The notes: generated from the sequence alone by a model not told the origin. 64,000 nucleotides of DNA from Vibrio hyugaensis (GCF_002906655.1 NZ_CP025794.1:1674001-1738000); one strand, 5' to 3'. Shown: positions 9,252-19,632, numbered from the stretch's first letter. Made by a program: numbers and translations.

Positions 9252-10586
9252 TTAAACCGTTTGATCTGAAATCAAATTGTGCTTATTCAACAGTCTATAC
9301 ATGGTTGCACGTGATACACCAAGCTCTTTTGCTGCATTAGATACCTGACCAGAGTGCGACTCTAATACCACCAGCAACGCATCTCGTTCACTCTTCTCAC
9401 GAATAGACTTCAAGCTACGTTTCGAGTCATTTCGTTGAGGAAGATCTAAATGATGCTCTTCAATCAATACGCTATCAGACATCAAAACCGCACGTTTCAC
9501 TTGGTTCATCAACTCTCGTACGTTGCCTGGCCAGAAGTAACGAGTCAGCGATTTCAGAGCGTCTTCAGAGAAGCTCTTGGCTTGCGAGTTGTACTCTTTC
9601 GAAAACTCTTGAAGATAGAAACGTGCCAGCATGCCGATGTCGCTTGCTCTTTCTTTTAAGCTCGGTACGTTGATGCGCAGTACATTGATGTAATGGTAAA
9701 GCTCTTCGTTAAAGTCACCATCAATCAGCGCTTTTTCAACGTCTGAAGAGTTAGCAGCAAGAACACGAACATTAACGTTCTTCGCACCATCACGAGTTTC
9801 AATCGTGCCTTCTTGCAGGAAGCGTAGCAGGTTCATCTGCTGCTCTTTTGAAATGGTTAGGATGTCATTGAAAAGAACCGTACCGCCATCCGCTTGCTCT
9901 AGTAGGCTTGGTCCCATCTCTTCTTCTGCATCAATACCAAATACTTCTGCTTGGAAACGTTGCTCATTGAGCGCACGGCAGTTAATCGATAGGAACGGCT
10001 TGTGTGAACGTGACGACACTTTGTGAATTGCACGAGCGACAGCCTCTTTACCAGTACCACTTTCACCGTAAATAAGGATACTCACATCCGTTGGACCGAT
10101 ACGCTTTACTTGGTCACGCAGGCGTTTCATTGGGATAGATTCGCCAATCAGCCCCATATCTAGGCTGTTACCGAAGCTCGGCCATACTTTCTTCTCTAGT
10201 TTCAGCATACCCAATTGGTGACCAATGGTGCTGAGTAGCTGCGCATCTGGGATTGGCGCAGTAAAGAAGTCGATACAGAAGTTCACGATGAACTGACAGA
10301 TGGTATCAGTTCCAAGTTGAGATTCACGAATAAACGCCAACCAACGAACGTGTTTATGAGAACTTACTAAGTTTGCCAAACCGTTAAGACTGAACTCATC
10401 ATGGCTGAGGTCAACTATACCGATGCATGGTCCAATATCTTCTAACAATGTGTTGGCTTTACGTAAGTCACCGACTTGATGACACTTCCATCCCACTTGT
10501 TCTAGTACTGATAACCAAGGTTCATAAGTACCGCCAACTACGACTAGCGATCCCGGAATGGAATCCATCTTAAACTGCCCAGCCAT
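9252..10586 (-). CDS. vpsR: VpsR/CpsR-type biofilm regulator
   Basis: Transcription activator of exopolysaccharide and biofilm genes that responds to c-di-GMP in V. cholerae. The 444-aa protein has the same length as V. cholerae VpsR. Domains: receiver-like N-terminus with Asp59 in IGIVDLSHDEF; AAA+ domain with Walker A GESGTGKE (174-181); C-terminal Fis-type helix-turn-helix (about 415-440, VSNAAKELGVSRATMYRLL). The sigma-54 contact motif GAFTGA is absent: residues 215-227 read VFGIDAEEEMGPS instead. Walker B is degenerate (LFNDI). Both fit published work that VpsR uses sigma-70 RNA polymerase. It sits next to lysS, as in V. cholerae. Confidence 0.93.
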   Translation of the reverse strand: MAGQFKMDSIPGSLVVVGGTYEPWLSVLEQVGWKCHQVGDLRKANTLLEDIGPCIGIVDLSHDEFSLNGLANLVSSHKHVRWLAFIRESQLGTDTICQFIVNFCIDFFTAPIPDAQLLSTIGHQLGMLKLEKKVWPSFGNSLDMGLIGESIPMKRLRDQVKRIGPTDVSILIYGESGTGKEAVARAIHKVSSRSHKPFLSINCRALNEQRFQAEVFGIDAEEEMGPSLLEQADGGTVLFNDILTISKEQQMNLLRFLQEGTIETRDGAKNVNVRVLAANSSDVEKALIDGDFNEELYHYINVLRINVPSLKERASDIGMLARFYLQEFSKEYNSQAKSFSEDALKSLTRYFWPGNVRELMNQVKRAVLMSDSVLIEEHHLDLPQRNDSKRSLKSIREKSERDALLVVLESHSGQVSNAAKELGVSRATMYRLLNKHNLISDQTV

Positions 10587-10788
10587 TCTCTAACCCTTAT
10601 TGCTTGTTGATAGAAATTTCGCGCCACAAACCCATCTTTGCGAACGGGTAACATTATCGAGACTACGCCTGACGAAGTCTGTCTCAATATTAAGACTATG
10701 CAACAGATTGAGATTTGGCGAATACTTATTTCCCTCACCTATCCATACTTAAATGCAAATAGTTGAATTTGTTCAAATTAAAGATACA

Positions 10789-10815
10789 AAAAAACCACCC
10801 GAAGGTGGTTTTTTA
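10789..10815 (-). terminator. lysS operon terminator
   Basis: On the minus strand AACCACC pairs with GGTGGTT across a TTC loop and runs into a T tract. It ends the xerD-dsbC-recJ-prfB-lysS cluster before the vpsR promoter. Confidence 0.9.
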
Positions 10816-10831
10816 TGGCTCAGCGAGGAGA

Positions 10832-12364
10832 TTACGCTTGTGGGCGCATCGCTGGGAATAGGATCACGTCACGAATTGTGTGCGTGTTAGTCAATAGCAT
10901 AACTAGACGGTCGATACCGATACCTTGACCTGCTGTTGGCGGTAGGCCGTGCTCTAGAGCAGTAATGTAGTCTGCATCGTAGAACATTGCTTCATCGTCA
11001 CCAGATTCTTTCGCTTCAACCTGTGCTTTAAAGCGCGCATCTTGGTCTTCTGCATCGTTAAGCTCTGAGAAGCCGTTCGCAACTTCACGGCCGCCGATGA
11101 AGAATTCAAAGCGGTCTGTGAAGAATGGGTTGTCATCGCTGCGACGAGCCAATGGAGAGATATCTGCTGGGTAGCCAGTGATGAACGTAGGCTGCATTAG
11201 CTTAGGTTCTGCTGTTTCACCAAAGATCTCTTCAAGAAGCTGACCACATGTCCAGAAAGGTTCTACTTCAACGTGAACAGATTTCGCGATAGAAACCATT
11301 AGGTCACGGTTTTGAATGTCTTCTTCTGTTAGCGCTTGGATTTGCGCGTGGTCTGGGTTGTAGTGCTTGATTGCTTCGAACATGCTCATGCGAGTGTAAG
11401 TGCCACCGAACTCTACTGTATCTTCACCGTAAGGCATTGATGTTGAACCTAGAACTTCTAGTGCGATAGAGCTTAGTAGTTCTTCAGTTAGGTCCATCAG
11501 ATCTTTGTAGTCCGCGTACGCCATGTAGAATTCCATCATTGTGAATTCAGGGTTGTGACGTGGAGAAAGACCTTCGTTACGGAAGTTACGGTTGATTTCA
11601 AATACGCGATCGAAACCACCAACGACTAGACGCTTCAGGTATAGCTCTGGCGCAATACGTAGGTACATTGGCATGTCTAGTGCGTTGTGGTGCGTGATGA
11701 ATGGACGCGCACTCGCACCGCCAGGGATAACGTGCATCATTGGCGTTTCAACTTCCATGAACTGTTTAGAGATCATGAAGTTACGGATTGCAGACATTAC
11801 TTTAGAACGTACTACGAACGCTTGACGAGAATCTTCGTTAACGATTAGGTCAACGTAACGTTGACGGTAACGCATCTCTTGGTCAGTTAGACCGTGGAAC
11901 TTCTCTGGAAGTGGACGTAGTGCTTTGGTTAGCAACTCGTACTCTTCCATGTTCACGTATAGGTCGCCTTTACCAGACTTGTGAAGTGCACCTTTCACAC
12001 CGATGATGTCACCGATATCTAGGCCTTGGTATTGGTCTTTCAGTACTTTTTGTACCGCTTTGTCAGCGTAAGCTTGGATACGGCCAGAAGTCTCTTGGAT
12101 TACCAAGAATGGACCACGTTTAGCCATGATACGACCAGCGATTGCTACTACGTGGTTAAGCTCTTCTAGCTCTTCCTTCGTCTTTTCACCGAACTCTTTC
12201 TGAAGGTCGCCCGCTAGTGCGTCACGACGGAAGTCGTTTGGATGGCCGTTCGCTTTGCAGCTCTTTCGGATTGCATCCAGTTTAGCGCGGCGTTCAGCAA
12301 TTAGCTTGTTCTCTTCTTGTGCAGAGGCTTCTTGTACAGTTTCGTTTTGAACAGCATCAGTCAT
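10832..12364 (-). CDS. lysS: Lysyl-tRNA synthetase (class II)
   Basis: Charges tRNA-Lys with lysine. The 510-aa protein has the N-terminal OB-fold anticodon-binding domain (about 60-170) and the class II catalytic core, with motif 2 around [20 protein letters not shown] and motif 3 in [11 protein letters not shown] near the C-terminus. The ATG at 12364 is preceded by AGGA. It follows prfB by 35 bases on the same strand, the same pairing as in E. coli. Confidence 0.97.
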   Translation of the reverse strand: MTDAVQNETVQEASAQEENKLIAERRAKLDAIRKSCKANGHPNDFRRDALAGDLQKEFGEKTKEELEELNHVVAIAGRIMAKRGPFLVIQETSGRIQAYADKAVQKVLKDQYQGLDIGDIIGVKGALHKSGKGDLYVNMEEYELLTKALRPLPEKFHGLTDQEMRYRQRYVDLIVNEDSRQAFVVRSKVMSAIRNFMISKQFMEVETPMMHVIPGGASARPFITHHNALDMPMYLRIAPELYLKRLVVGGFDRVFEINRNFRNEGLSPRHNPEFTMMEFYMAYADYKDLMDLTEELLSSIALEVLGSTSMPYGEDTVEFGGTYTRMSMFEAIKHYNPDHAQIQALTEEDIQNRDLMVSIAKSVHVEVEPFWTCGQLLEEIFGETAEPKLMQPTFITGYPADISPLARRSDDNPFFTDRFEFFIGGREVANGFSELNDAEDQDARFKAQVEAKESGDDEAMFYDADYITALEHGLPPTAGQGIGIDRLVMLLTNTHTIRDVILFPAMRPQA

Positions 12365-12399
12365 TTTCGATGTATCCTGTTTTTTGTCGGTGAAAAGCT

Positions 12400-13498
12400 T
12401 TATAGACCTGATTTCAGGCTAGCTTCAATAAATTTGTCCAGATCGCCATCAAGAACCGCTTGTGTATTACGGTTTTCAACGCCCGTACGGAGGTCTTTAA
12501 TGCGTGAGTCATCCAATACGTAAGAACGGATCTGGCTACCCCAGCCAATGTCAGACTTAGCGTCTTCATTAGCTTGTTTTTCCGCGTTTTGCTTTTGCAA
12601 TTCAAGCTCAAATAGCTTCGCTCGAAGCTGTTTCATTGCCTGATCTTTGTTCTTATGTTGAGAACGGTCATTCTGACATTGCACAACGGTGTTCGTTGGA
12701 ACGTGTGTAATACGTACCGCAGATTCAGTCGTGTTGACGTGCTGACCACCTGCACCTGACGCTCGGTAAACATCGATACGTAGGTCAGAAGGGTTAATGT
12801 CGATAGCAATGTTTTCATCAATCTCAGGGTAGATGAACGCAGAAGCAAATGACGTATGACGACGGCCGCCTGAATCGAATGGCGATTTACGTACTAGGCG
12901 GTGAACACCTGTTTCCGTACGTAGCCAACCGTAAGCGTACTCACCAGAAATCTTAACTGTCGCGCCTTTAAGGCCGGCAACTTCACCTTCAGATACTTCG
13001 ATAACCTCTGCCTTGAAGCCTTTTGCTTCAGCCCAACGCAGGTACATACGTAGCATCATGTTGGTCCAGTCTTGTGCCTCGGTACCACCTGAGCCTGCTT
13101 GCAAGTCAATGTAGCAATCAGAGCTGTCGTGGTCGCCAGAGAACATACGACGGAATTCAAGCTGTTCTAGCTTCTGTTCCAACTCAGCAAGTTCTGGTTC
13201 GATTTCGTCAAACGTTTCTTGATCTTCTTCTTCAACCGCAAGCTCTAGAAGACCATCAACGTCTTCTACACCTTGTTCTAGTTGAACGATAGTTTCAACA
13301 ACCGCTTCTAGAGATGCACGTTCTTTACCTAGTGCTTGCGCACGCTCTGGCTCGTTCCATACATCTGGTTGTTCAAGTTCTGCGTTGACTTCTTCTAGAC
13401 GCTCTTTCTTTGCGTCATAGTCAAAGATACCCCCTCAGGACATTCGTGCGCTCAGACACGTCCTGAAGACGGTTTTTAATTGGATTGATTTCAAACAT
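12400..13498 (-). CDS. prfB: Peptide chain release factor 2, with programmed +1 frameshift
   Basis: Recognises UGA and UAA stop codons and releases the peptide. The gene is in two frames: 25 codons from ATG at 13498 ([11 protein letters not shown] and onward) end at an in-frame TGA at 13423-13421, and the ribosome slips +1 so that the coding sequence is join(12400..13422, 13424..13498) on the minus strand. The product is 365 aa, exactly the E. coli length. The peptide anticodon SPF is in RKSPFDSGG and the catalytic GGQ in SGAGGQHVN. Translation of the main frame alone would give a truncated 260-aa protein starting at an internal methionine, which is wrong. Confidence 0.97.
13420..13435 (-). 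promoter_or_regulatory. prfB programmed frameshift site
   Basis: Minus-strand AGGGGGTATCTTTGAC: an internal Shine-Dalgarno (AGGGGG), the slippery CTT codon and an in-frame TGA followed by C. It is the classical RF2 autoregulatory site: low RF2 lets the ribosome shift +1 at CTT-T. Confidence 0.96.
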
Positions 13499-13671
13499 GT
13501 TTGCTCAACATTTTAGAATAGAATTTAACCGAGAAATTCTACTCAAAAATGTGACGGAGATACAGGAAAATTTCGGCTGGGAAATCAGATTGCAATTAGA
13601 GAGAGCACGGTCATAAAATTTTTGCCCCACTTAAAGGCGACCGTACTCTATATAAAGTGTAAAACCTGACT

Positions 13672-15411
13672 TTACTTGGCTTCGATGTAGTCAATCATCA
13701 ATTGCAACGATTGATTACCACGAAACTCATTCACATCCAACTTATACGCGAGACGTACCGTTTTGACCGAGGCATCTGGCCAACGACGCAAATCAACGTT
13801 GAAGGCAATACCATCGATCATCACATTAGTTGGGTGACCTTTATGCAGTGGCTCTAACATTAGCTTAAGGTGTTTTTCTCCCACCAGCTTTTGATGTAAT
13901 ACTTTAAACTCGCCATCAAAGATAGGTTCCGGGAAAGCCTGACCAAATGGACCACCTGAGCGCAGTTGCTCCGCAATGTGCATAGAAAATTCTTCTGGCT
14001 TGAGCTCACCATCAGACATGATCACGCCTTTTAGCGCCGCTTCATCAAGTTCTTTTTTCACAACATCATCGAATAGACGACAAAAACGCTCAAAGTCTTG
14101 CTCTTTGATGGTTAAACCTGCCGCCATCGCGTGACCACCAAATTTGATGATCAAACCTGGGTTTTGCGTATCGATAAAGTCCAACGCATCACGCATGTGT
14201 AAGCCAGGAATCGAACGACAAGAACCTTTGATCGTCCCTTCTCCGCCATCAGCAAAAGCAATAACAGGACGGTGGAACTTCTCTTTAATACGTGAAGCCA
14301 GAATACCAATCACACCTTGGTGCCAATCACGTTGGAATAAAGCTAAACCGTAAGGCAGTTCACTGTTTTCACCAAACTGAAGACGCTCACAAAAAGCCAT
14401 CGCTTCTTGCTTCATGCCTTCCTCAATCTCTTTGCGAGTTTGGTTCAAACCGTCCAACTCACTCGCCATGCGACGAGCAGCATGGATGTTGTTACACATC
14501 AGCAGTTCTACACCGAAAGACATGTCATCAAGGCGACCTGCGGCGTTAATGCGTGGACCTAAAGCAAAACCAAAGTCTGATGCGACTAAACGACGAGCAT
14601 CACGCTTCGCGACTTCGATCAACGCTTGAATCCCCGGACGCGCTTTACCTGCACGGATGCGCTGCAAACCTTGGTGTACAAGAATGCGGTTGTTCTCATC
14701 GAGTGGAACAACGTCGGCGACCGTACCAAGTGCAACAAGGTCAATCAGTTCCATCAATTTAGGCTCTTGCATGCCTTGCTGCGCGAACCAATTTTGTTTG
14801 CGCATGTGCACACACAGCGCCATCATCAGATAGAAAGCAACGCCAACCCCCGCCAACGCTTTCGATGGGAAAGCACAACTGTCGAGGTTCGGGTTCACCA
14901 TAGCATCCACATCCGGTAGCACTTGGCCCGGTAAGTGGTGGTCAGTCACCAGTACAGTAATGCCGTTTTCTTTGGCGTAGCGGACACCTTCAATCGACGA
15001 GACACCGTTGTCTACCGTCATGATCATCTCAGCACCAAGCTCTAACGCTTGGTCCACAACTTCCGGACTGAGGCCGTAGCCATCTTCAAAGCGGTTTGGC
15101 ACTAGGTAATCGACATTATTACTGCCAAGCATACGCAATGCGAGAACAGACAGAGCCGAGCTGGTTGCGCCATCAGCGTCAAAGTCGCCTACGACAATAA
15201 TGCGTTTTTTCTCATCGATCGCTTGGAATAAGAGCTCGACCGCTTTATCAATGCCGCCAAGTTGTTGGTAAGAGTGCAAGCCACGCGCAGAGGTCTCTAG
15301 CTGTGCTACATCCGTAATACCACGGTTGATGTAAATACGCTTAAGAATGGCAGGAATAGAATCGGGAAGAAGAGAAAGATCCGGTTCGGGACGTCGTTGA
15401 ATTTCTATCAT
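13672..15411 (-). CDS. recJ: Single-strand-specific 5'-3' exonuclease RecJ
   Basis: Degrades single-stranded DNA 5' to 3' in RecF-pathway recombination, mismatch repair and base excision repair. The 579-aa protein has the DHH-family metal motifs: DFDADGATSSAL near residue 77, the DHH triad in LVTDHHLPG near 157, and the DHHA1 motif FGGHAMAAGL near 425, followed by an OB-fold region. It lies between dsbC (46 bases upstream) and prfB, the E. coli order. Together with mutH, ung and nfo it makes this window rich in repair genes. Confidence 0.96.
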   Translation of the reverse strand: MIEIQRRPEPDLSLLPDSIPAILKRIYINRGITDVAQLETSARGLHSYQQLGGIDKAVELLFQAIDEKKRIIVVGDFDADGATSSALSVLALRMLGSNNVDYLVPNRFEDGYGLSPEVVDQALELGAEMIMTVDNGVSSIEGVRYAKENGITVLVTDHHLPGQVLPDVDAMVNPNLDSCAFPSKALAGVGVAFYLMMALCVHMRKQNWFAQQGMQEPKLMELIDLVALGTVADVVPLDENNRILVHQGLQRIRAGKARPGIQALIEVAKRDARRLVASDFGFALGPRINAAGRLDDMSFGVELLMCNNIHAARRMASELDGLNQTRKEIEEGMKQEAMAFCERLQFGENSELPYGLALFQRDWHQGVIGILASRIKEKFHRPVIAFADGGEGTIKGSCRSIPGLHMRDALDFIDTQNPGLIIKFGGHAMAAGLTIKEQDFERFCRLFDDVVKKELDEAALKGVIMSDGELKPEEFSMHIAEQLRSGGPFGQAFPEPIFDGEFKVLHQKLVGEKHLKLMLEPLHKGHPTNVMIDGIAFNVDLRRWPDASVKTVRLAYKLDVNEFRGNQSLQLMIDYIEAK

Positions 15412-15457
15412 GTTTGAAAAGAGCCAGCGAATATCACTGGCTCTGCTCCTTAAAGGA

Positions 15458-16246
15458 TTATTGTTGCTCTAAACGTTTTAGCAGATCTGCCGGTGGAAGG
15501 TAACCACCTACTAGCTCACCGTTTGGTAGGAAGATTGCTGGTGTACCAGAAATACCAAGCTCACGACCTAGGTTGTAATGCGCTTGGATTGTCTCTTTAC
15601 ACTGCTTAAGATCTTTCGCTGGATTATCAAACGTGCGATCTACTTTTGCGTTGTGCATTGCTGATTTCGGATCTTCTGCACACCAAATTGTCGCCATCTG
15701 TTCAGCAACTGGACCTGTTGCACCTTGACGAGGGTAAGCCATGTAGCGAACCGTAATGCCTAGGTCATTGTAACCTTGCATTTGGCTATGTAGGCGCACG
15801 CAGTAACCACAAGTGATGTCAGTGAATACCGTCACAACGTATTTCTCGTTGTCCGCTTTATATTCGATCACGCTGTCAGAGAACTTCGCGATTTTTGCTG
15901 CATTCAGAGGTGCTTGACGTTCAGCAATTACGTCTTTGTAACCGCCGTTATCATCGATGGCGTAAAGTGTACCGGCAATAAAGTGGTTACCATCGTTTGA
16001 TGCGAACAGCACACCACCATTGGTTTGAATTTCTAAAAGACCAGCAACGTCTGATGGTTGGATATCAAGAATAGACACACCCAACTTAGAAAACTTCGCT
16101 TTTAGCGCTGCTTCATCAAAGTTCTGTTTTGCCGCTGGCGCGACTTGTTGTGCAGGAGTTTCCGTTTTTGCCTGACTTTCTTCAGCACCACAAGCGGCAA
16201 CGAAAAACGGTAAAGTCAGCAGAGTTAGTCGGCGTAATACGCTCAT
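15458..16246 (-). CDS. dsbC: Thiol:disulfide interchange protein DsbC, predicted lipoprotein
   Basis: Periplasmic disulfide isomerase that corrects wrong disulfides. The thioredoxin-fold active site CGYC lies in FTDITCGYCVRLH, and a second cysteine pair (IWC...KQC) is kept. I chose the ATG at 16246, eight bases after AAGGTGA, giving 262 aa; an upstream in-frame start at 16300 has no ribosome binding site. The signal peptide MSVLRRLTLLTLPFFVAACG ends in VAAC, a good lipobox, with Gly at +2. E. coli DsbC is soluble with no lipobox, so membrane anchoring here would be a real difference. It lies between xerD and recJ. Confidence 0.94.
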   Translation of the reverse strand: MSVLRRLTLLTLPFFVAACGAEESQAKTETPAQQVAPAAKQNFDEAALKAKFSKLGVSILDIQPSDVAGLLEIQTNGGVLFASNDGNHFIAGTLYAIDDNGGYKDVIAERQAPLNAAKIAKFSDSVIEYKADNEKYVVTVFTDITCGYCVRLHSQMQGYNDLGITVRYMAYPRQGATGPVAEQMATIWCAEDPKSAMHNAKVDRTFDNPAKDLKQCKETIQAHYNLGRELGISGTPAIFLPNGELVGGYLPPADLLKRLEQQ

Positions 16247-16307
16247 TAAATTCACCTTAAAATAAAATCCTTTCATCCAATGAGATAATGGATGAACCAA
16301 ACCATCA

Positions 16308-17225
16308 TTATGCTCTTGGGTGGTGTTGACTGTGGATCTGTTTCAATCGCTCAGTCGCCACGTGAGTATAAATTTGCGTGGTCGATAAGTCACTATGCCC
16401 CAACAGCATCTGTACGACCCTGAGATCTGCGCCATAGTTCAATAAATGCGTTGCAAATGCATGACGTAAAACGTGTGGCGACAATTGGTCAGTATCAATA
16501 CCCGCAATCACAGCATAGTACTTGATACGATGCCAGAAGGTTTGACGGGTCATTTGTCTGGCACGTTTACTTGGGAATACCACATCTGACGTAGTCTCTC
16601 CCAATAGAGCAGACCGACCTTGCTGGATAAAAGTTTCAATCCAATCGACGGCGTTCTCCCCCATAGGTACAAGACGTTCTTTACCACCTTTACCCGTCAC
16701 GCGCACTACCCCTTGGCGCAAACTGACGTTTTCCATTGTCAGACTGACCAGCTCTGTCACACGCAACCCCGTCGCATAGAGCAGCTCTAGCATGGCTTTA
16801 TCACGTAGTTCTACTGGGTCATTCGGATCTGGCGCTTCAAGCAAAGCATCCACTTGTTCTTCACTGATGTCTTTTGGTAGGCGTTGAGGCAGCTTTGGGC
16901 TTACCAGTAACGCACTTGGATCATCCGCGCGTACTTTTTCACGATGAATGTATTGAAATAAACGACGAATCGCCGACAACATACGCGCGCGGGACGTTTG
17001 TTTGTAATCCAAATCAACAAGGTAACTCTGGTACTCTTGCAAACCTGACAAGCTGATAAAATCGAGGCGGTAGCGATGTTGCTCCATCCACACGAGCAGC
17101 TTCATTAAGTCATTTCGGTAAGAAGCTAGTGTGTTCTCTGATAAACCACGCTCCATCCACATTGCATCTAAGAATTGTTCAACAAGACCAAAATCTTGTT
17201 GATTGACAGGCTGTTGTGCCGTCAT
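16308..17225 (-). CDS. xerD: Tyrosine recombinase XerD
   Basis: Works with XerC at dif to resolve chromosome dimers, driven by FtsK. The 305-aa protein has the N-terminal SAM-like core-binding domain (about 10-100) and the catalytic domain with Arg in ATGLRVTEL, the HxLRH block in SPHVLRHAFATHLL, and the nucleophilic tyrosine in LSTTQIYTHV. First gene of the minus-strand xerD-dsbC-recJ-prfB-lysS cluster and divergent from fldB, exactly as in E. coli. In vibrios XerD also mediates CTX-type phage integration. Confidence 0.96.
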   Translation of the reverse strand: MTAQQPVNQQDFGLVEQFLDAMWMERGLSENTLASYRNDLMKLLVWMEQHRYRLDFISLSGLQEYQSYLVDLDYKQTSRARMLSAIRRLFQYIHREKVRADDPSALLVSPKLPQRLPKDISEEQVDALLEAPDPNDPVELRDKAMLELLYATGLRVTELVSLTMENVSLRQGVVRVTGKGGKERLVPMGENAVDWIETFIQQGRSALLGETTSDVVFPSKRARQMTRQTFWHRIKYYAVIAGIDTDQLSPHVLRHAFATHLLNYGADLRVVQMLLGHSDLSTTQIYTHVATERLKQIHSQHHPRA

Positions 17226-17382
17226 GAACGCGTCCTTATCTGTTTATATTTACAGTATTGAGAGTAAGGCAACAGCCAAGCCAATACCATAAAAAATCAT
17301 CTCCCTCGGGATATTCGCTGCAATCTTCTTCAATTTATGGTTAGAATCTGCCACAACAGCAACACAAAAAACGACGAATATA

Positions 17383-17901
17383 ATGAAAATCGGACTCTAT
17401 TACGGCTCAACAACCTGCTACACCGAAATGGCAGCAGAGAAAATTCGCAACATCATTGGCGCAGACCTTGTCGATATTCACAACGTGAAAGAGACACCGT
17501 TGTCACTGATGGCAGACTACGATTTATTGCTGATTGGTATCTCTACTTGGGACTTCGGTGAAATCCAAGAAGATTGGAGTGCTATTTGGGAAGACATTGC
17601 AACCACACCTCTAAAAGACAAAGTAGTTGCACTGTTTGGCTTGGGTGACCAAGAAGGCTACGGCGAATGGTACCTTGATGCGATGGGCCTACTTCATGAC
17701 GAACTCAAAGCAACGGGGGCGCAGTTTATCGGCTACTGGCCAAATGAAGGTTATGAGTTCGAGGCATCAAAAGCTTTAACAGAAGATGGTAGTCAATTTG
17801 TTGGCTTGGCATTAGATGAAGATTCCCAGTACGAATTGAGTGACGAACGCATCGAGAAATGGTGTGAGCAAGTGTTGGTTGAGTTTCACGACACGCTATA
17901 A
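17383..17901 (+). CDS. fldB: Flavodoxin 2
   Basis: Small FMN electron carrier. The 172-aa protein starts [20 protein letters not shown], with the FMN phosphate-binding loop (GSTTCYTE), and has the isoalloxazine contacts [12 protein letters not shown] and [15 protein letters not shown] in order. It is divergent from xerD, the same arrangement as E. coli fldB. Possible electron acceptor or donor partners are not in this window. The unit is ended by the hairpin at 17936-17970. Confidence 0.94.
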   Translation: MKIGLYYGSTTCYTEMAAEKIRNIIGADLVDIHNVKETPLSLMADYDLLLIGISTWDFGEIQEDWSAIWEDIATTPLKDKVVALFGLGDQEGYGEWYLDAMGLLHDELKATGAQFIGYWPNEGYEFEASKALTEDGSQFVGLALDEDSQYELSDERIEKWCEQVLVEFHDTL

Positions 17902-17935
17902 GTCCGCATAAACCCTGATAAAACGACAGACAAAT

Positions 17936-17970
17936 AAAAAGCCCGGTGAATCACTTCACCGGGCTTTTTT
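17936..17970. terminator. Bidirectional terminator between fldB and brnQ
   Basis: AAAAAGCCCGGTGAA pairs with TTCACCGGGCTTTTT across a four-base loop, with an A tract on one side and a T tract on the other. It sits between two converging genes. Confidence 0.93.
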
Positions 17971-17988
17971 AATCTTGCGAGTCAGCAG

Positions 17989-19302
17989 TTATGCCGCTTC
18001 TTCAGTCAACTCAGGTTGAGAAGATTTAGCAACAAAGAACATGCAAACAATTGCTGCAAACGTTGGTAGAACCCAACCCATGCCCACTTCGAACAGTGGT
18101 AGCATGTTGAATGCTGAAACGTCTAGACCTGCTACTTTCGCTGCATCAATCAATGCAAACAATAATGATACTAGCAACACAGAGCGGTATGCTACTCGCG
18201 GGTTTGGTAGCTTGCTACGTACAAACGTTAGCGCAACCAATGCGACTGCTACTGGATACAGCGCAAACAATACAGGAACTGACAACGAAATCAGCTGTGA
18301 TAGACCTACGTTCGCAATCAGTGCACAAGCGGCACCGTTAATGATAACCCATTGCTTGTAAGTCAGTTTCGTCTTAGAGCTGAAGAAGTCTGAACATGCA
18401 GAGATAAGGCCGATCGCCGTCGTCAAACACGCCAATAATACAATGATTGAAAGAACAATCTGACCGTAAGGACCAAATAGTGCCTGAACGTATTGGCTTA
18501 GTACTGCACCACCGTTGTCTGCACCAGCTGCGATAGTTGCACTCGTCGCACCTAGGTAGAACAATGAGATGTATACGAACGCCAGACCTGCTGCTGCAAT
18601 ACAACCTGCGCAAATTAGGTATTTCGTCGTTGCAGCACGCTCAGTGATGCCTTTACTGCGCAGTGCATCCACCATTAGCATACCGAACATCAACGATGCG
18701 AACGTATCCATGGTGTTGTAACCTTCAAGGAAACCTTTGGTTAGTGGCTGCGTTAAGTACTCACCATGCGCACCCATCATCTCACCTTGCGGATCAACGA
18801 ATACCGCAATAGCAAGTACGATAAGGCCAAGGAACAAAACTGGCGTTAACACTTTACCGATCAAGTCAATCAGACGACCTTGGAACCAAGCAAATAGCAT
18901 CGCTACTGCAAAGAACAGGATAGAGAATGACGTAAGGTGTGCTTGTGTCGCATCAACGAAGAAAGGCTTGATTGCCATTTCGTAAGCCACGAGACCAGTA
19001 CGCGGCGCTGCAAATGCAGGACCGATAATGATGAAGATAAGCGCAGCCATAAGTACTGCTGCTTTCTTAGGAAGGTCTTGCGTTAGATGATCCCAAGAAC
19101 CACCTGCAACAGCAATAGCAACGATAGTAATAAGAGGTAGACCTACCGCTGTTAGCAAGAAACCAAACATTGCTGGCATCAAATGATCACCGGCTAGCTG
19201 ACCCGCTAGAGGTGGAAAGATGATGTTGCCAGCACCCAAAAAGAACGCAAATAGCATAAAGCCTACTGCGATAATATCTGTTAGTTTTAACGTCTGCTTC
19301 AC
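17989..19302 (-). CDS. brnQ: Branched-chain amino acid transport protein BrnQ (LIVCS family)
   Basis: Inner-membrane Na+- or H+-coupled importer of leucine, isoleucine and valine. I chose GTG at 19302, eight bases after AAGGG, giving 437 aa and the family N-terminus VKQTLKLTDIIAVGFMLFAF; E. coli BrnQ is 439 aa. A longer frame from 19437 adds 45 residues that do not look like the family. About 12 hydrophobic segments run through the protein, and the motif FFLGAGNIIFPP is characteristic. Confidence 0.94.
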   Translation of the reverse strand: MKQTLKLTDIIAVGFMLFAFFLGAGNIIFPPLAGQLAGDHLMPAMFGFLLTAVGLPLITIVAIAVAGGSWDHLTQDLPKKAAVLMAALIFIIIGPAFAAPRTGLVAYEMAIKPFFVDATQAHLTSFSILFFAVAMLFAWFQGRLIDLIGKVLTPVLFLGLIVLAIAVFVDPQGEMMGAHGEYLTQPLTKGFLEGYNTMDTFASLMFGMLMVDALRSKGITERAATTKYLICAGCIAAAGLAFVYISLFYLGATSATIAAGADNGGAVLSQYVQALFGPYGQIVLSIIVLLACLTTAIGLISACSDFFSSKTKLTYKQWVIINGAACALIANVGLSQLISLSVPVLFALYPVAVALVALTFVRSKLPNPRVAYRSVLLVSLLFALIDAAKVAGLDVSAFNMLPLFEVGMGWVLPTFAAIVCMFFVAKSSQPELTEEAA

Positions 19303-19632
19303 AGATAACCCTTTTTCTGAATTGATGAATGTTGTGTATGCATCGACCACTTTTTGTATACCCAAATAAAATGAGTATCTGTGGTTCAATCTATAAATTT
19401 TCCGCCGCATAATGACGAAAGACCCATCATTTGGCAACCTTTAAGAAAAAAAACACCATATTAATTTAGTTTGCAAACTCAAAAGCAGTGGATATCACTA
19501 CACTGACATTTATGACCAGTTCTTTATCTCGATCAAAAAGCAATACAAATTAATAACCAACAAGATAACAAACCATACAATTTAGAAACAATAGAGCATT
19601 TAACTCTATTATTGAGTAAATATAAAACAATC
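19303..19632. other. Intergenic region between divergent brnQ and trmN6
   Basis: 330 AT-rich bases holding the two divergent promoters. A minus-strand frame reported across 19533-19931 overlaps the start of trmN6 and has no ribosome binding site, so I do not treat it as a gene. No riboswitch or clear operator seen. Confidence 0.5.

Noticed and set aside
10544..10738. 64-codon frame upstream of vpsR
   Set aside because: Overlaps the vpsR start in another frame, no ribosome binding site; it is the vpsR promoter region.
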